Shown here piece by piece: positions 27,000 through 35,910 of a DNA stretch of 64,000 bases. Made by a program: the position numbers and the translations under genes. Position 1 is the stretch's first letter, and every line of letters begins with the position of its first letter. The notes beneath the pieces are model-generated. The model was given only the letters and a program-made list of their open reading frames with translations. It ran no database searches and had not been told where the DNA came from. The stretch is from CAVQFO01 sp963711725 (lineage in GTDB: Bacteria > Pseudomonadota > Gammaproteobacteria > Nitrococcales > Aquisalimonadaceae): contig CAVQFO010000023.1 of NCBI GenBank assembly GCA_963711725.1, forward strand, positions 124,001 to 188,000, read 5' to 3'.

Positions 27000-27734
27000 A
27001 TGCGTAAAGCGGACTGCTCTTATCTCCATAGAAACACCGCCGGGCGGGACCTGGTCATCGGCGACGTCCATGGCCACTTCAGCCGGGTGCGCGCGGAATT
27101 GGATCGCATCGGCTTCCGAGAGGACCGGGACCGCCTGATCTGCTGCGGCGACCTGGTCGACCGGGGCCCGGAAAGCACCCTGGCACCGGAGTGGCTAACC
27201 TACCCCTGGTTCCATTCGGTGATGGGCAATCATGACGCCGCCGTGTTACACGCCTGCGGCATGCTGAGCGCGAAGTTCGAGTTGTTCATCAATCACCACG
27301 GCTGGTTTGAAGCCCTCTCCTCCGACGACAGAATCCGGGTCCGCGACGCCCTTGCGGCATTACCGTGGGCCATGGAGATCGAAACCCGGACGGGACGAGT
27401 GGGTGTGGTACATGCGGAAGTCCCGGAAAGCTTTCCGGATTGGGCGGCCTTTATAGCCAGATTGGGCGACGAGGAAACCCGTTCGCGAGCCACCAGCGGC
27501 CGCGACCAGGCCCGTGCGGCCGCGGATCTTGGGACGGCCGAGGCGGCGTCCGGCCTCCCGTTGGCCGGCGTGGACTGGCTTATTCAAGGCCACACACCCC
27601 GCCCGGCATGCCGGGCGGGGCAGCGGGGAAACCGGCTCTGGATCGACACCCTGGGCTGGTACGACGGCGCCGTGACCCGCGGAACGCCTCACTTCACCAT
27701 CGTTGACGTCGAGCACCCGACCGTCCCGCTCTAG
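27000..27734 (+). CDS. PPP-family metallophosphatase (PrpA/ApaH-like)
   Basis: A 244-residue calcineurin-like phosphatase. The three metal motifs of the PPP family are complete: DLVIGDVHGHF, LICCGDLVDRGPES and VMGNHDAAVL, followed by VVHAEVP and the distal histidine in IQGHTPRP. This layout fits bacterial serine/threonine phosphatases of the PrpA/PrpB type or symmetrical Ap4A hydrolases; the short length favours the former. It stands alone, with no close same-strand neighbour, and converges with the porin gene (22-base gap). Confidence 0.88.
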   Translation: MRKADCSYLHRNTAGRDLVIGDVHGHFSRVRAELDRIGFREDRDRLICCGDLVDRGPESTLAPEWLTYPWFHSVMGNHDAAVLHACGMLSAKFELFINHHGWFEALSSDDRIRVRDALAALPWAMEIETRTGRVGVVHAEVPESFPDWAAFIARLGDEETRSRATSGRDQARAAADLGTAEAASGLPLAGVDWLIQGHTPRPACRAGQRGNRLWIDTLGWYDGAVTRGTPHFTIVDVEHPTVPL

Positions 27735-27756
27735 GGGGGCGACGTCTCCCCTGACC

Positions 27757-28920
27757 TCACCAGGCGTAGTCGGCGCGGATACCGAGCACCAGTGCATTGT
27801 CCGTGGCCCGGGACGCGCCGGGGTGGATCACATACTGCAGGTCCGGCTGCAGCATCAGCCGCTCGGTGGCCACCATCTGATAGGTGGCTTCCAGGGTGGT
27901 TTCGGCGGTGGCCGGATCAGCGGTGGCGCGCCTCAGCACGCTGCTGGCGTAAGCGCGGGCCATGCCCAGGCCCAGGACGTCGTCGCCACGGCCGGGGATC
28001 AAGCCCGTCACCGTGACACCGGCGCCCACGTAACGGTCCAGATCGTTGCGGTCCTTCTCCGCCGTGCCCAGCTGCACGAAGGCATCCACGGCGGGCCGGC
28101 TGTCGCCGCCCAGCAGGCGCTTTTGGCCAATCAAATACAGGCCGTGGTTGTTGTCGTGGGCCCGGTCGCCGGAATCCTCGAAATCCGTGGTGCGATACCA
28201 GCCGCCAACGCCCAGCTTGTAGGACCTGTCGCCGCTGCCTTCCAGGCCCACCTCCACGACGGAGAACAGGCCGTCACCGTCGTGGTATCGCACGTGGGTT
28301 CCGGCGTAATGATTCGGCCGTCCGGGAGTCCCGTCGAACACGCCGCCCATGGCGTAGAGGCCCCGCTGCGATTGCCAGCGCAGCACGCCACCCACCGAGT
28401 TTTCCGGGAAGGTGCTGACCGGGAGTTGCGAAATCGTGGGGTCCAATCCGAAAGAGCTGTTTATGAAGACGCCCGCCGCGTCCACCGTGTCGAACAAGGC
28501 GTTAAAGTCCTGCATTCCCAGCCGTACGGTCACTCCGGATCCGGTAAAGGCATGCTCATACCAAGCCTCGAACAGCCGGGCCGTGGTGCTTGCTTCGTTG
28601 TTGTCCACACCCTGCAGATCGCCGACCTGATCCGTAATGGAACCGCCGAAGATACCCAGCAGATCCAGGTGGAACCGGTTATCGGTGGAGCCGTTCCAGG
28701 CCCTACCGTCCATATCCGCGCTGAGGTGTACCACGCCGGGACCGCCGCCCCGTTGGTGCAGCCCCCCGCTCAGCACACGGAAATAGTCCTGGACGTACTC
28801 CGCCCCCAGGGCGACGCCAGGCCGCACTTCGGCCGCCTGTACCCCGCCGGCCAGGATCACAGCCACAACAACCGCCCCAAACCCACGGGCCAGCCGTTCG
28901 CCAATCGTTGATGTCATCAT
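27757..28920 (-). CDS. Carbohydrate-selective porin, OprB family
   Basis: A 387-residue outer-membrane beta-barrel of the OprB family. A signal peptide (hydrophobic AVVVAVILAGGVQAAE) is followed by family segments GVVHLSADMDGRAWNG, FEAWYEHAFTGSGVTVRLGMQDFN, FINSSFGLDPTISQLPVSTFPENSVGGVLRWQ and alternating strands ending in an aromatic residue (YAW). OprB porins pass sugars and small polar solutes. It lies 18 bases after the P19 gene and is probably the last gene of the iron-import transcript, which raises the possibility that it serves a ligand of that system (inference). Start 28920 or 28917. Confidence 0.88.
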   Translation of the reverse strand: MMTSTIGERLARGFGAVVVAVILAGGVQAAEVRPGVALGAEYVQDYFRVLSGGLHQRGGGPGVVHLSADMDGRAWNGSTDNRFHLDLLGIFGGSITDQVGDLQGVDNNEASTTARLFEAWYEHAFTGSGVTVRLGMQDFNALFDTVDAAGVFINSSFGLDPTISQLPVSTFPENSVGGVLRWQSQRGLYAMGGVFDGTPGRPNHYAGTHVRYHDGDGLFSVVEVGLEGSGDRSYKLGVGGWYRTTDFEDSGDRAHDNNHGLYLIGQKRLLGGDSRPAVDAFVQLGTAEKDRNDLDRYVGAGVTVTGLIPGRGDDVLGLGMARAYASSVLRRATADPATAETTLEATYQMVATERLMLQPDLQYVIHPGASRATDNALVLGIRADYAW

Positions 28921-28938
28921 GCCCCCGGAAATCGATCT

Positions 28939-29475
28939 TCAGTAACCGCCCTTCTTGCCGGCGCCGATATAGGTGAACTGCCAGGTCAACTCGAACGGAG
29001 CCCACCACTCGGCCACGCCGGTCTCCTTGTCCGTGTGCCGGTAGAACCCCTGGGCGGGCGGCGGCGCGATGCGATAGGTCAGTTCGTACTTCCCCGGGCC
29101 ATCAAGCTTCACGTTGGCGCCGTAGTGGGGACCGTCGTTGGCCACCATGGGCATGAAGGCGCCGAAGGTCTGCCAGTCGCCGTCCACCTTCTTGATCTGA
29201 TAATTGATGCCGAGATACGGAACCCAGTCGCCCGGACCGAAACCATTGGGATTGCCCTTGGTGGCGTGGATGTCTGCTTCCAGGTGGACATCGGTCTGTT
29301 TCTTCATTCCCGGCAGCATCGGCTCCATCACCACCGGCTGCAGATAGACGGCACCAATCTCCATGCCGTTCTTTTCCACGTGCTTGCCGATGGCGTGTTC
29401 CGCCGCCGCAGCCCCCGACGCGATACCCAGAGCCGCCACACCGGCCGCAACGCCGAGAATGGTTTTCCCTTTCAT
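28939..29475 (-). CDS. ftrA: Periplasmic iron-binding protein P19 (FtrA/Tpd family)
   Basis: A 178-residue exported protein of the P19/Tp34 family, which binds copper and iron in the periplasm and feeds FTR1-type importers. Signal peptide: MKGKTILGV, hydrophobic core, GAAAAEH. Conserved core: EIGAVYLQPVVMEPMLPGM, TDVHLEADIHATKGNPNGFGPGDWVPYLGINYQI, FMPMVANDGPHYGANVKLDGPGKYEL and the FTY C-terminus, supplying the metal-binding Glu, Met and His residues. AAAAGGGG precedes ATG 29475. Separated from the polyferredoxin gene by 381 bases holding a palindromic repeat. Confidence 0.93.
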   Translation of the reverse strand: MKGKTILGVAAGVAALGIASGAAAAEHAIGKHVEKNGMEIGAVYLQPVVMEPMLPGMKKQTDVHLEADIHATKGNPNGFGPGDWVPYLGINYQIKKVDGDWQTFGAFMPMVANDGPHYGANVKLDGPGKYELTYRIAPPPAQGFYRHTDKETGVAEWWAPFELTWQFTYIGAGKKGGY

Positions 29476-29704
29476 GTTTTCACCCCTTTTGAATAAGACG
29501 CATTTCCATTTAACAACCCACCACCTCCCAAGAACGGGTTGGGAAATGGGAATCTCGAAACGTGTGTCGGCTGACACCGCGCCGAGCCGATCTGGGGCTT
29601 GAACCCGGGAGTCATTGGTCGCCCTCTCCCGAAGAAAGCCGTCGCAAAAGCGCGGCACACCCGCCCGAGCCTTCGTCGTTCACCCCAACCGTCTTTCTTG
29701 CACT

Positions 29705-29771
29705 GTCATTCCCGCGAAGGCGGGAATCCATGCCTTTGAAAAACCTGGATTCCCGCCTTCGCGGGAATGAC
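29705..29771. repeat. GTCATTCCCGCGAA-type palindromic repeat, copy 2
   Basis: Arms 29705-29730 and 29746-29771 are perfect 26-base reverse complements with a 15-base loop, the same family as the element at 20250. It lies inside the iron-import cluster, between the polyferredoxin and P19 genes. Apart from it, the 29476-29856 gap shows no gene. Confidence 0.92.
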
Positions 29772-29856
29772 GACGCGGTGTTGGGACTTCACCCCCGAGT
29801 TTCGATCCCTATCAGCATTCCTACCCTGGCGGTAGCGGGGAACCAACGGCCCCGCC

Positions 29857-31275
29857 TCAACCAAAAATCGCGGGCCACCATCCACCGGCCACTGCCAAGC
29901 AGCCCAACACGCCCGGAATCAGCACGGGGATGGCGCGGACACCGGCAACCCCCTGCCCTTTCAGAATCTTGGCGGCCAGATAGAGGCTCCACGCAATCCC
30001 CCCGGTAAAGGCGATCACCTTGATCCCTGCAATCACGCCCGGAGGAATCCCGATGGCCGCCAGGCCTTCAAATCCCTCTCCGCCGAGCCCCAGCAGCAGC
30101 GACAGCATCGCCACGGGCGCAAACTGGTATCCCAGTTCCACGAAACGCTGCCGGAAATCCAGATCGCCGCCAGCCAAACCGGAGAGCCAGGCGGACAACG
30201 CGGTCGCTGCCGCCAGCAGTGCGCTCAGCAGCAACATCACCCCCAGCGAAAAGCCCACAATCAGAATGAAATCCAGCCAGACAAAGACCTCCCGCTGAGC
30301 TGGGTGCACCGACATCAGCAAGGACGGACCCGGTTCCCCGATCCAGTACCAACCGTGGTTGATGGCCCATTCGCCCACGGCTTGGCGCAGCCATTGGTAT
30401 TCCGGCAACACCAGCCACAGGAATGCTCCCAGTGCCACACCGGTTCCCAGGAACAGGAACCAGATTTCGGAGGCCCGGGCGCCGTGATGGCGAATCCGCT
30501 CGATTTCCACCCCCGGCTTGCGCAGTTCCAACGCCAAGCCGCCGCGCCCCTGGGGCTGGACACAACGAAAGCATTCAATGCAGTGCCGCGACTCCCGCTT
30601 GTGGTTGATATCGATCAGAGTCGGACAGATCCCCTTTTCGGTGTACCGGTCGCCTTCGCCTCGCGGCGCCTTGGGCACGAAGTCCACGGCGCCGAGGCGG
30701 GAAAACATGCCCAGCAGCAGGCCAATAGGACACATGTGCCGACACCAGGCCCGTTTGCTGGCCCCAGTTCCGAAAAAGAATCCCAAGGCAATCGCCGCCA
30801 GCAAGGTGCCGCCGAAAATCTCCAACATGGCGTCGGGATAGTCCCGTACCCCCACCGTCTGGCCGAGCACGGTCACCACGATGAAGCTCACAATGGGCGT
30901 CCCGGGCCAACGGACCCATCGGGGAATGGTCCGCCGCAATCCCACCTTGTTCGCCCACTCCGAGGCCGCCCCCATGGGGCAGAGAACGCCGCACCAGCTG
31001 CGCCCCGTAAAGATCACCGACAGGAACACCAGAGGGAACCACAGGCCCCATATCAACCAACTGGCGAATTCCGGCAGACGGTTCCAGGGCGCCGGCAGGC
31101 CCCGAGGCAGGAGCACCGGACCCACGATCAGCGCGACGAATCCCACGGCCATGGCCATGTGAACCCAGGCCAACCGCCCGCGATTGCGGACGAAGAATGC
31201 CTCCAATCGCGGAGCGCGGCGCGACGGCGCTCGCCCCACGGAACCGCAGCTTGTACCAGCCCCCGAACAACTCAC
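29857..31275 (-). CDS. ftrD: Polyferredoxin-type membrane protein of the iron importer (FtrD-like)
   Basis: A 472-residue inner-membrane protein with several helices and ferredoxin-like iron-sulfur motifs: CGVLCPMGA and CRHMCPIG in the NapH/RdxA style, then CPTLID...RHCIECFRCVQP for a 4Fe-4S cluster. In FtrABCD systems this component moves electrons across the membrane to drive iron redox steps for FTR1 uptake (family knowledge). GTG 31275 overlaps the FTR1 stop in a GTGA arrangement, indicating translational coupling. The C-terminal third holds further hydrophobic segments of unknown role. Confidence 0.9.
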   Translation of the reverse strand: MSCSGAGTSCGSVGRAPSRRAPRLEAFFVRNRGRLAWVHMAMAVGFVALIVGPVLLPRGLPAPWNRLPEFASWLIWGLWFPLVFLSVIFTGRSWCGVLCPMGAASEWANKVGLRRTIPRWVRWPGTPIVSFIVVTVLGQTVGVRDYPDAMLEIFGGTLLAAIALGFFFGTGASKRAWCRHMCPIGLLLGMFSRLGAVDFVPKAPRGEGDRYTEKGICPTLIDINHKRESRHCIECFRCVQPQGRGGLALELRKPGVEIERIRHHGARASEIWFLFLGTGVALGAFLWLVLPEYQWLRQAVGEWAINHGWYWIGEPGPSLLMSVHPAQREVFVWLDFILIVGFSLGVMLLLSALLAAATALSAWLSGLAGGDLDFRQRFVELGYQFAPVAMLSLLLGLGGEGFEGLAAIGIPPGVIAGIKVIAFTGGIAWSLYLAAKILKGQGVAGVRAIPVLIPGVLGCLAVAGGWWPAIFG

Positions 31276-32138
31276 TCCGCCGGCTCCGGCTGGGCTCCTG
31301 TGTTGGACTCATCGGGCAACCGCGCCTTGCCCCCAGTGCCGCGCCGGACGGCGATCATGCCGCCGCCAACGGCGAGCAAGGTCGCCAGATAGAACACACC
31401 CTGGATGCCCGAGGGCCGGTCGTTGTAGCCGATCAGGATGTGCAGCACGGTACCGACCGTGCCCTGTTGGCTGAGGATATGGGAGGTATTCCACAGCTGC
31501 GGGGTCAGTTCCGGCAACAGCCCGGCCTGAGCCAGGAATTGGGCGCCGCCGGCGGCCAACCCCGCCGCCAGCAACAGAATCAGCCAGCCGGTCACGCTGA
31601 AAAACGCGCCCACGGGGATACGCAGCAGGCCCGCGTACAGCAATCCGCCCACGGCGGCGCCGCCGGCCAAACCGATGGCTGCCCCGGCCGCCACGGTGCC
31701 GAAGCTGGCGCCGCTACCGGAAGCCATCGCATACAGAAAAAGAACCGTTTCGGAGCCCTCTCGAAGCACGGCCAGCAGGGCGACCAGCGCCAACACGGAA
31801 AGCGGCTTGGCACCCACGCTCACATCGTGGCCCACGGCCCGCACTTCCTGGGCCAGGCGGCGGCCATGGCCGCTCATCCAGATGTTGTGCCAGGCCAGCA
31901 TGCCTACCGCCACGAACATGATGCCGGCGTTGAGCAGATCCTGCCCGCGGCCCTGGAATGCACCGGCCAGCACATCGGCGAAATACGCCACGACGCAGGC
32001 CCCCACCACGCCACCGGCCACGCCGGAGAATACCCACCAGCCGCGGCCACGGATCCCGCGGCTGGCGGTCATCACTACCGCGATGATCAGCGCCGCTTCC
32101 AGAACTTCGCGAAATACGATAATTGCCGGACCGAACAT
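31272..32138 (-). CDS. ftrC: FTR1 family iron permease
   Basis: A 288-residue inner-membrane permease of the FTR1/EfeU family that imports ferric iron. Both REXXE iron-binding motifs are present: R10-E-V-L-E14 in helix 1 (VFREVLEAALIIA) and R126-E-G-S-E130 (LLAVLREGSETVLF) in helix 4. ATG 32138 is preferred over the longer frame to 32177 because AAAGGAG lies upstream and MFGPAIIVFRE is the usual start. It lies between the cupredoxin and polyferredoxin genes. Confidence 0.95.
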   Translation of the reverse strand: MFGPAIIVFREVLEAALIIAVVMTASRGIRGRGWWVFSGVAGGVVGACVVAYFADVLAGAFQGRGQDLLNAGIMFVAVGMLAWHNIWMSGHGRRLAQEVRAVGHDVSVGAKPLSVLALVALLAVLREGSETVLFLYAMASGSGASFGTVAAGAAIGLAGGAAVGGLLYAGLLRIPVGAFFSVTGWLILLLAAGLAAGGAQFLAQAGLLPELTPQLWNTSHILSQQGTVGTVLHILIGYNDRPSGIQGVFYLATLLAVGGGMIAVRRGTGGKARLPDESNTGAQPEPAE

Positions 32139-32230
32139 TTCGACTCCTTTTGCCAATTCTTCAAGCGGTACCGCCATCTCTCGCAGCGGCTCTCGGAGTC
32201 CCCGTGGCCAGGCAACCCCGCTCGAAAAGG

Positions 32231-32572
32231 TCAGTCAGCCACGACCCAACCGCGCACCTGCTTGGGGTGATAGTCGCCGAAAACCTCGTAGCGCCCCTTG
32301 GGCAAGGGGCCGATCCACACACGCCCCTCGGACCCGCCTGGAATGATCCGTTCCCGCCGCAGGTCGTAACTCTCGAATTCCTCCGGCTGGGCGTCCTGGT
32401 TGCGTACGATCAGCTGTACGCGCTCCCCTGCGGGCACCTTGAGCGTCTCGGGGCTGAGGCGATGATCCTTGATGGTGAAGACGTAGGAAGCATCCTCGGC
32501 AAGGGCGACGGCACTGAAGGACGCCGCGACGACCAAGGTCAGCACACTGAGTGGCAGGCTTCGTTTGCCCAT
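32231..32572 (-). CDS. ftrB: Periplasmic cupredoxin of the iron importer (FtrB-like)
   Basis: A 113-residue exported protein: signal peptide to about residue 25 (AVALAED), then a cupredoxin-like fold, YVFTIKDHRLSPETLKVPAGERVQLIVRNQDAQPEEFESYDLRRE...GDYHPKQVRGWVV. FtrB proteins are thought to oxidise ferrous iron or pass electrons to copper in partnership with P19. The usual C-H-M copper loop is replaced by FGDYHPKQVRG, so copper ligation would be atypical. It is first in the cluster and has a Fur-box-like sequence upstream. Confidence 0.87.
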   Translation of the reverse strand: MGKRSLPLSVLTLVVAASFSAVALAEDASYVFTIKDHRLSPETLKVPAGERVQLIVRNQDAQPEEFESYDLRRERIIPGGSEGRVWIGPLPKGRYEVFGDYHPKQVRGWVVAD

Positions 32573-32600
32573 GAACGGTGAAACTCCGGGTTACCGCTTA

Positions 32601-32628
32601 TCAATATCACGAATGATAATGATTCCTA
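32601..32628 (-). promoter_or_regulatory. Fur-box-like site upstream of the iron-import operon
   Basis: The AT-rich core GAATGATAATGATTC (32611-32625), about 39 bases before the cupredoxin start, resembles the GATAAT hexamer arrays bound by Fur. It stands out from the GC-rich surroundings and fits iron repression of this cluster (inference). Confidence 0.65.
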
Positions 32629-32665
32629 TTTCTTAGCGCAACACCGGGGACACCGGATTCCGGGT

Positions 32666-34489
32666 TCAGGCCGCGGGGGTTTGGGGCCCCGCGGTGGTCA
32701 GAGCATCGATCCGAGCAGCGAACTCGCGATACTGAGGGGAATCCATGGGCGCATAATTCAGGTTCCGGAACAGCCCGGTGATCCGGCTGTAGAAGTCTCG
32801 CGCCGAATCCTTGTCCGCAAAACGGTAGTCCTTGCCGAGGACCTGAACGACCCGATCGAGCAGCGCGGCCTGGCGCTCCGGCGTGACACTGACATCCACG
32901 GCGTCGAAGGCGTCCTGCTGCAGGTATACGGTGTCCACGAAACCCGCCTTCATGTGCACCACGAAATCATCGAGATTCACGCCCTCCTCGCCGGTGACCT
33001 GCATCATTTCCAGCACCTCATTGCCCGCGCGGAGCAGCTCCAACAGATCGCGGACCCTGCGGGGCCAGTCGGCGCCGCGATGTTGGGCGTACCAGGCGTC
33101 GAATTCCGGCCGATAACGGGACCAGGACAGCAGCGGGTCCACCGCCGGATAGAACCGCTTGTAGGCGCGGTCGGCGCTGAGGCCCAGGAAGGTCTTGACC
33201 GTGGCCAGAGTGGCCTGGGTGACGGGCTCCTCGAAGTTGCCGCCGGCCGGGGACACCGTGCCCACCATGGTGAGGCTGCCCACGTCGCCCCGGGCGTTGC
33301 GCACCACGCCGGCACGCTCGTAAACGCCGCGAATGGCCGAATCCAGATACGCCGGATAGGCCTCCTCACCGGGAATCTCCTCCATTCTCCCGGAGGTCTC
33401 GCGCATGGCCTGGGCCCAGCGGGAAGTGGAATCGGCGATCAGCAGCACGTCGTACCCCATCTGGCGGTAGTACTCGCCCAGGGTAATCCCCGTGTAAATG
33501 GAAGCCTCGCGGGCGGCCACGGGCATGGACGAGGTATTGCAGATGATGATGGTGCGATCCATCAGGGGCCCGCCGCTGCGGGGATCGATGAGTTTGGGGA
33601 ACTCGGTGATGGTCTCCACCACTTCGCCCGCCCGCTCGCCACAGGCCACCACGATCACGATATCCACGTCGGCGTAACGGGAGATCAGGTTCTGCAGCAC
33701 GGTCTTGCCGGCACCGAAGGGCCCGGGGATACAGGCCGTGCCGCCCCGGGCTATGGGGAAGAAGGTGTCGATGATCCGCAGCGTGGTGGTCAGCGGTTCC
33801 GCGGGATACAACCGCTCCGCCACCCTGCGCTTGAGAAGATCCGCAGGCAGGGGCCGCCGCACGGGCCAGCGCTGAACCAGAGTCAGCGGCCGCTCCCGCC
33901 CGTCTTCGTCGCGAATCCGGGCCACCGCCACATCCACCGGAAACGCGCCTTCCTGAATCCAGGTGACCTCAACTTCTCCGGGTTCATCGAACGGCACCAT
34001 GATGCGATGGGCAAAACGGCCTTCCTGCACCGTGCCCAGTGTATCTCCGGCGCGAAGCCGGTCGCCGATGCGCGCCGCGGGCACGAAGGACCACGGCTGC
34101 CGGGGATCCAAGGCGGGCCGGTCCACACCGCGCGGAAGGAAATAACCGAACTCCCCGGCAATGTCTTCCAGGGGGTTCTGCAGCCCGTCGAACACCTGGC
34201 CCAGCAGGCCCGGCCCCAAAGCCACGGAGAGCATCTCGCCGCTGCGCTCCACGGCATCGCCCACGCCCACGCCCCCGGTATCCTCGAACACCTGAACGTC
34301 CGCCAGGCTACCGCGGACCCGCAGCACCTCGCCCTGCAGACGCTCGACGCGATCGCCCTCATGGGCCGGCGGCAGACAGATGTAGACCACCTCGTTCTTC
34401 ATGAGCAGGCCGCCGGCGTCGGCTTCGATGGTGACGATGTCGTCCTGAACGGAAACCACCCGCAACCCCGGGGCGTTGGACTCACTCAT
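32666..34489 (-). CDS. atpA: V-type ATPase catalytic subunit A
   Basis: The 607-residue nucleotide-hydrolysing subunit of the peripheral V1 head. Walker A GPFGAGKT is at residues 256-263; the arginine-finger partner sits in subunit B. Other landmarks: the non-homologous insert before the P-loop (GGVDRPALDPRQPW region), VVACGERAGEVVE, DRTIIICNTSSMPVAAREASIYTGITL, LLIADSTSRWAQAMRE and SRYRPEFDAWY. ATG 34489 overlaps the DUF2764 stop (ATGA), so it is the last gene of a tightly coupled operon. Size and domain order match bacterial V-type A subunits. Confidence 0.97.
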   Translation of the reverse strand: MSESNAPGLRVVSVQDDIVTIEADAGGLLMKNEVVYICLPPAHEGDRVERLQGEVLRVRGSLADVQVFEDTGGVGVGDAVERSGEMLSVALGPGLLGQVFDGLQNPLEDIAGEFGYFLPRGVDRPALDPRQPWSFVPAARIGDRLRAGDTLGTVQEGRFAHRIMVPFDEPGEVEVTWIQEGAFPVDVAVARIRDEDGRERPLTLVQRWPVRRPLPADLLKRRVAERLYPAEPLTTTLRIIDTFFPIARGGTACIPGPFGAGKTVLQNLISRYADVDIVIVVACGERAGEVVETITEFPKLIDPRSGGPLMDRTIIICNTSSMPVAAREASIYTGITLGEYYRQMGYDVLLIADSTSRWAQAMRETSGRMEEIPGEEAYPAYLDSAIRGVYERAGVVRNARGDVGSLTMVGTVSPAGGNFEEPVTQATLATVKTFLGLSADRAYKRFYPAVDPLLSWSRYRPEFDAWYAQHRGADWPRRVRDLLELLRAGNEVLEMMQVTGEEGVNLDDFVVHMKAGFVDTVYLQQDAFDAVDVSVTPERQAALLDRVVQVLGKDYRFADKDSARDFYSRITGLFRNLNYAPMDSPQYREFAARIDALTTAGPQTPAA

Positions 34490-35196
34490 GCCCTCTCCTC
34501 CCCGGCCGTGTCCGACCCGAACAGATTTCGATGGCTCCCCAGGCCTTCGGCCGCCATGCGCTCGAAACGGGTCAAGGCGCTGGGGCCGCTGTAAGTCACC
34601 CAACGCGCCACCAACGTCCCCCGCAGCACGTAGATCACCACCGCGGCCAGATCGAAATAGTGCCCATGGGAAGCGCGCTCCAACTGCCTCCAGACTTCAT
34701 CCAGCAGCAGCCGCTCCAGGCCGGCGTAGTCACCGTCCGCCATCAGCGCGTGGGCATCCGGCACCCAGGGCATGACATGATCCATTCCCAGATTAGGCTC
34801 GTGCCAGTGGCGGCGCATATGGTCCACCCATCGCCCGAAGCCCCAGGGCTCGTGGCGCCCCGGCGCTTCGTCGCCGGCCAACCGGCGTCGGAGCGCCGCC
34901 ATGGCCGTGCGCAGCTCCAACCGGTCACGGACAATGCGGCGCAATCCCGGCACCCGCAACGCCGGCATCGTTGCCCGGGCGCGGGCGAGGACATCGGCGT
35001 CGGAGTGCTCCAGCGTCAGGCGATCCCATTGCAGCAAGTCCTCCACGGCGGCCAGTTGCTGGGCGTCCTCCGGGTCCAGCAGCGCCAGCCGCCGCTCCAA
35101 TTGCAGGCGGGAAATGGGGCGCTCCCGAGCGGCCGTGAAGTGGGCCGGCAGGGCCGGCAGGCTGGCGACGAGCTGGTAGTATCGGCGAGCGCTCAT
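34486..35196 (-). CDS. DUF2764 family V-ATPase-associated protein
   Basis: A 236-residue protein beginning MSARRYYQLVASLPALPAHF, the signature N-terminus of DUF2764 proteins, which are encoded in V-ATPase operons of spirochaetes, chlamydiae and some proteobacteria and probably take the place of the central-stalk subunit C/d. It has charged helices throughout (LQLERRLALLDPEDAQQLAAVEDLL, RWVDHMRRHWHEPNLGMDHVMPWV). It lies between E and A, overlapping A by 4 bases. Role inferred from context and family. Confidence 0.87.
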   Translation of the reverse strand: MSARRYYQLVASLPALPAHFTAARERPISRLQLERRLALLDPEDAQQLAAVEDLLQWDRLTLEHSDADVLARARATMPALRVPGLRRIVRDRLELRTAMAALRRRLAGDEAPGRHEPWGFGRWVDHMRRHWHEPNLGMDHVMPWVPDAHALMADGDYAGLERLLLDEVWRQLERASHGHYFDLAAVVIYVLRGTLVARWVTYSGPSALTRFERMAAEGLGSHRNLFGSDTAGEERA

Positions 35197-35199
35197 CCG

Positions 35200-35904
35200 C
35201 TAACCCTTCACGATCCCTTCCAGCAGCGCGCGAAAGCGCGGCAGCAGGTGATCCAACAGCATCCGCGCCACTGCCTGGTCCGTCAGGTCGATTTCCACTC
35301 CGCCCTCGCCCAGCCGCACACGGATGCCGTGGTCCGGCTCCTGGGAAACCGCGAAGACCACACCCTTTCGCAACAGGTCACCGGCCATGGCCGCCACGAA
35401 ATAGGACAATGTGCCCTTGCGCAGTTCCTCGGGCTTGCGTCGCAGGTCTTCCACGCCCACCAGATCGCGCGGCAACAGGATCTCCACCTGGGTGTCTGCG
35501 TCCACGCCCGCCTCGTCCCGGGCGCGACCGGCCACCTCCAGAATCAGGCGCTGCAGGAAGTCATCCCGAGCCAACTCGCCGGCCACCACCGCTTCCAGTT
35601 GCCGGGTGAACTCCCGGGACAAAGTGTCCTTGAGATCCAGAATGGCGTCCCGGGCGGCCACTTGCAGGGCTTCATCACCCGCCCGGCGAAGCCGCTCGGC
35701 CTCCTCCCGTGCCTCGCTAACCAGGGTCTCGGCCTCTTCCCTGGCCTGCTGGACAATCCAGGCGGCCCGCCGGTCGGCCTCTTCCACCAGGCGTTGGGCC
35801 TGGGCCCGGCCCTCGGCTACGCCTTCTTCGGTGAGCCGCCGGATCAACTCCTCCACGCCGGAGGAGACGCCGCTGCCGCCTTGCCCGTCTTCGCGCTGAG
35901 CCAT
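35200..35904 (-). CDS. atpE: V-type ATPase subunit E (peripheral stalk)
   Basis: A 234-residue subunit. The N-terminal half is a long charged helix rich in E, R and A (GVAEGRAQAQRLVEEADRRAAWIVQQAREEAETLVSEAREEAERL) typical of the E/G peripheral stalk; the C-terminal half is the globular domain that contacts the head (LLPRDLVGVEDLRRKP, FAVSQEPDHGIRVRLGEGGVEIDLTD). It follows the proteolipid gene after 6 bases. No separate G or H stalk gene is visible. Confidence 0.88.
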   Translation of the reverse strand: MAQREDGQGGSGVSSGVEELIRRLTEEGVAEGRAQAQRLVEEADRRAAWIVQQAREEAETLVSEAREEAERLRRAGDEALQVAARDAILDLKDTLSREFTRQLEAVVAGELARDDFLQRLILEVAGRARDEAGVDADTQVEILLPRDLVGVEDLRRKPEELRKGTLSYFVAAMAGDLLRKGVVFAVSQEPDHGIRVRLGEGGVEIDLTDQAVARMLLDHLLPRFRALLEGIVKG

Positions 35905-35910
35905 GGCGCC

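Noticed and set aside
32681..34594. 637-codon open frame on the plus strand opposite V-ATPase subunit A
   Set aside because: Shadow of a high-GC gene: no family motif, no ribosome site, histidine/glycine/glutamine-rich composition typical of antisense frames.
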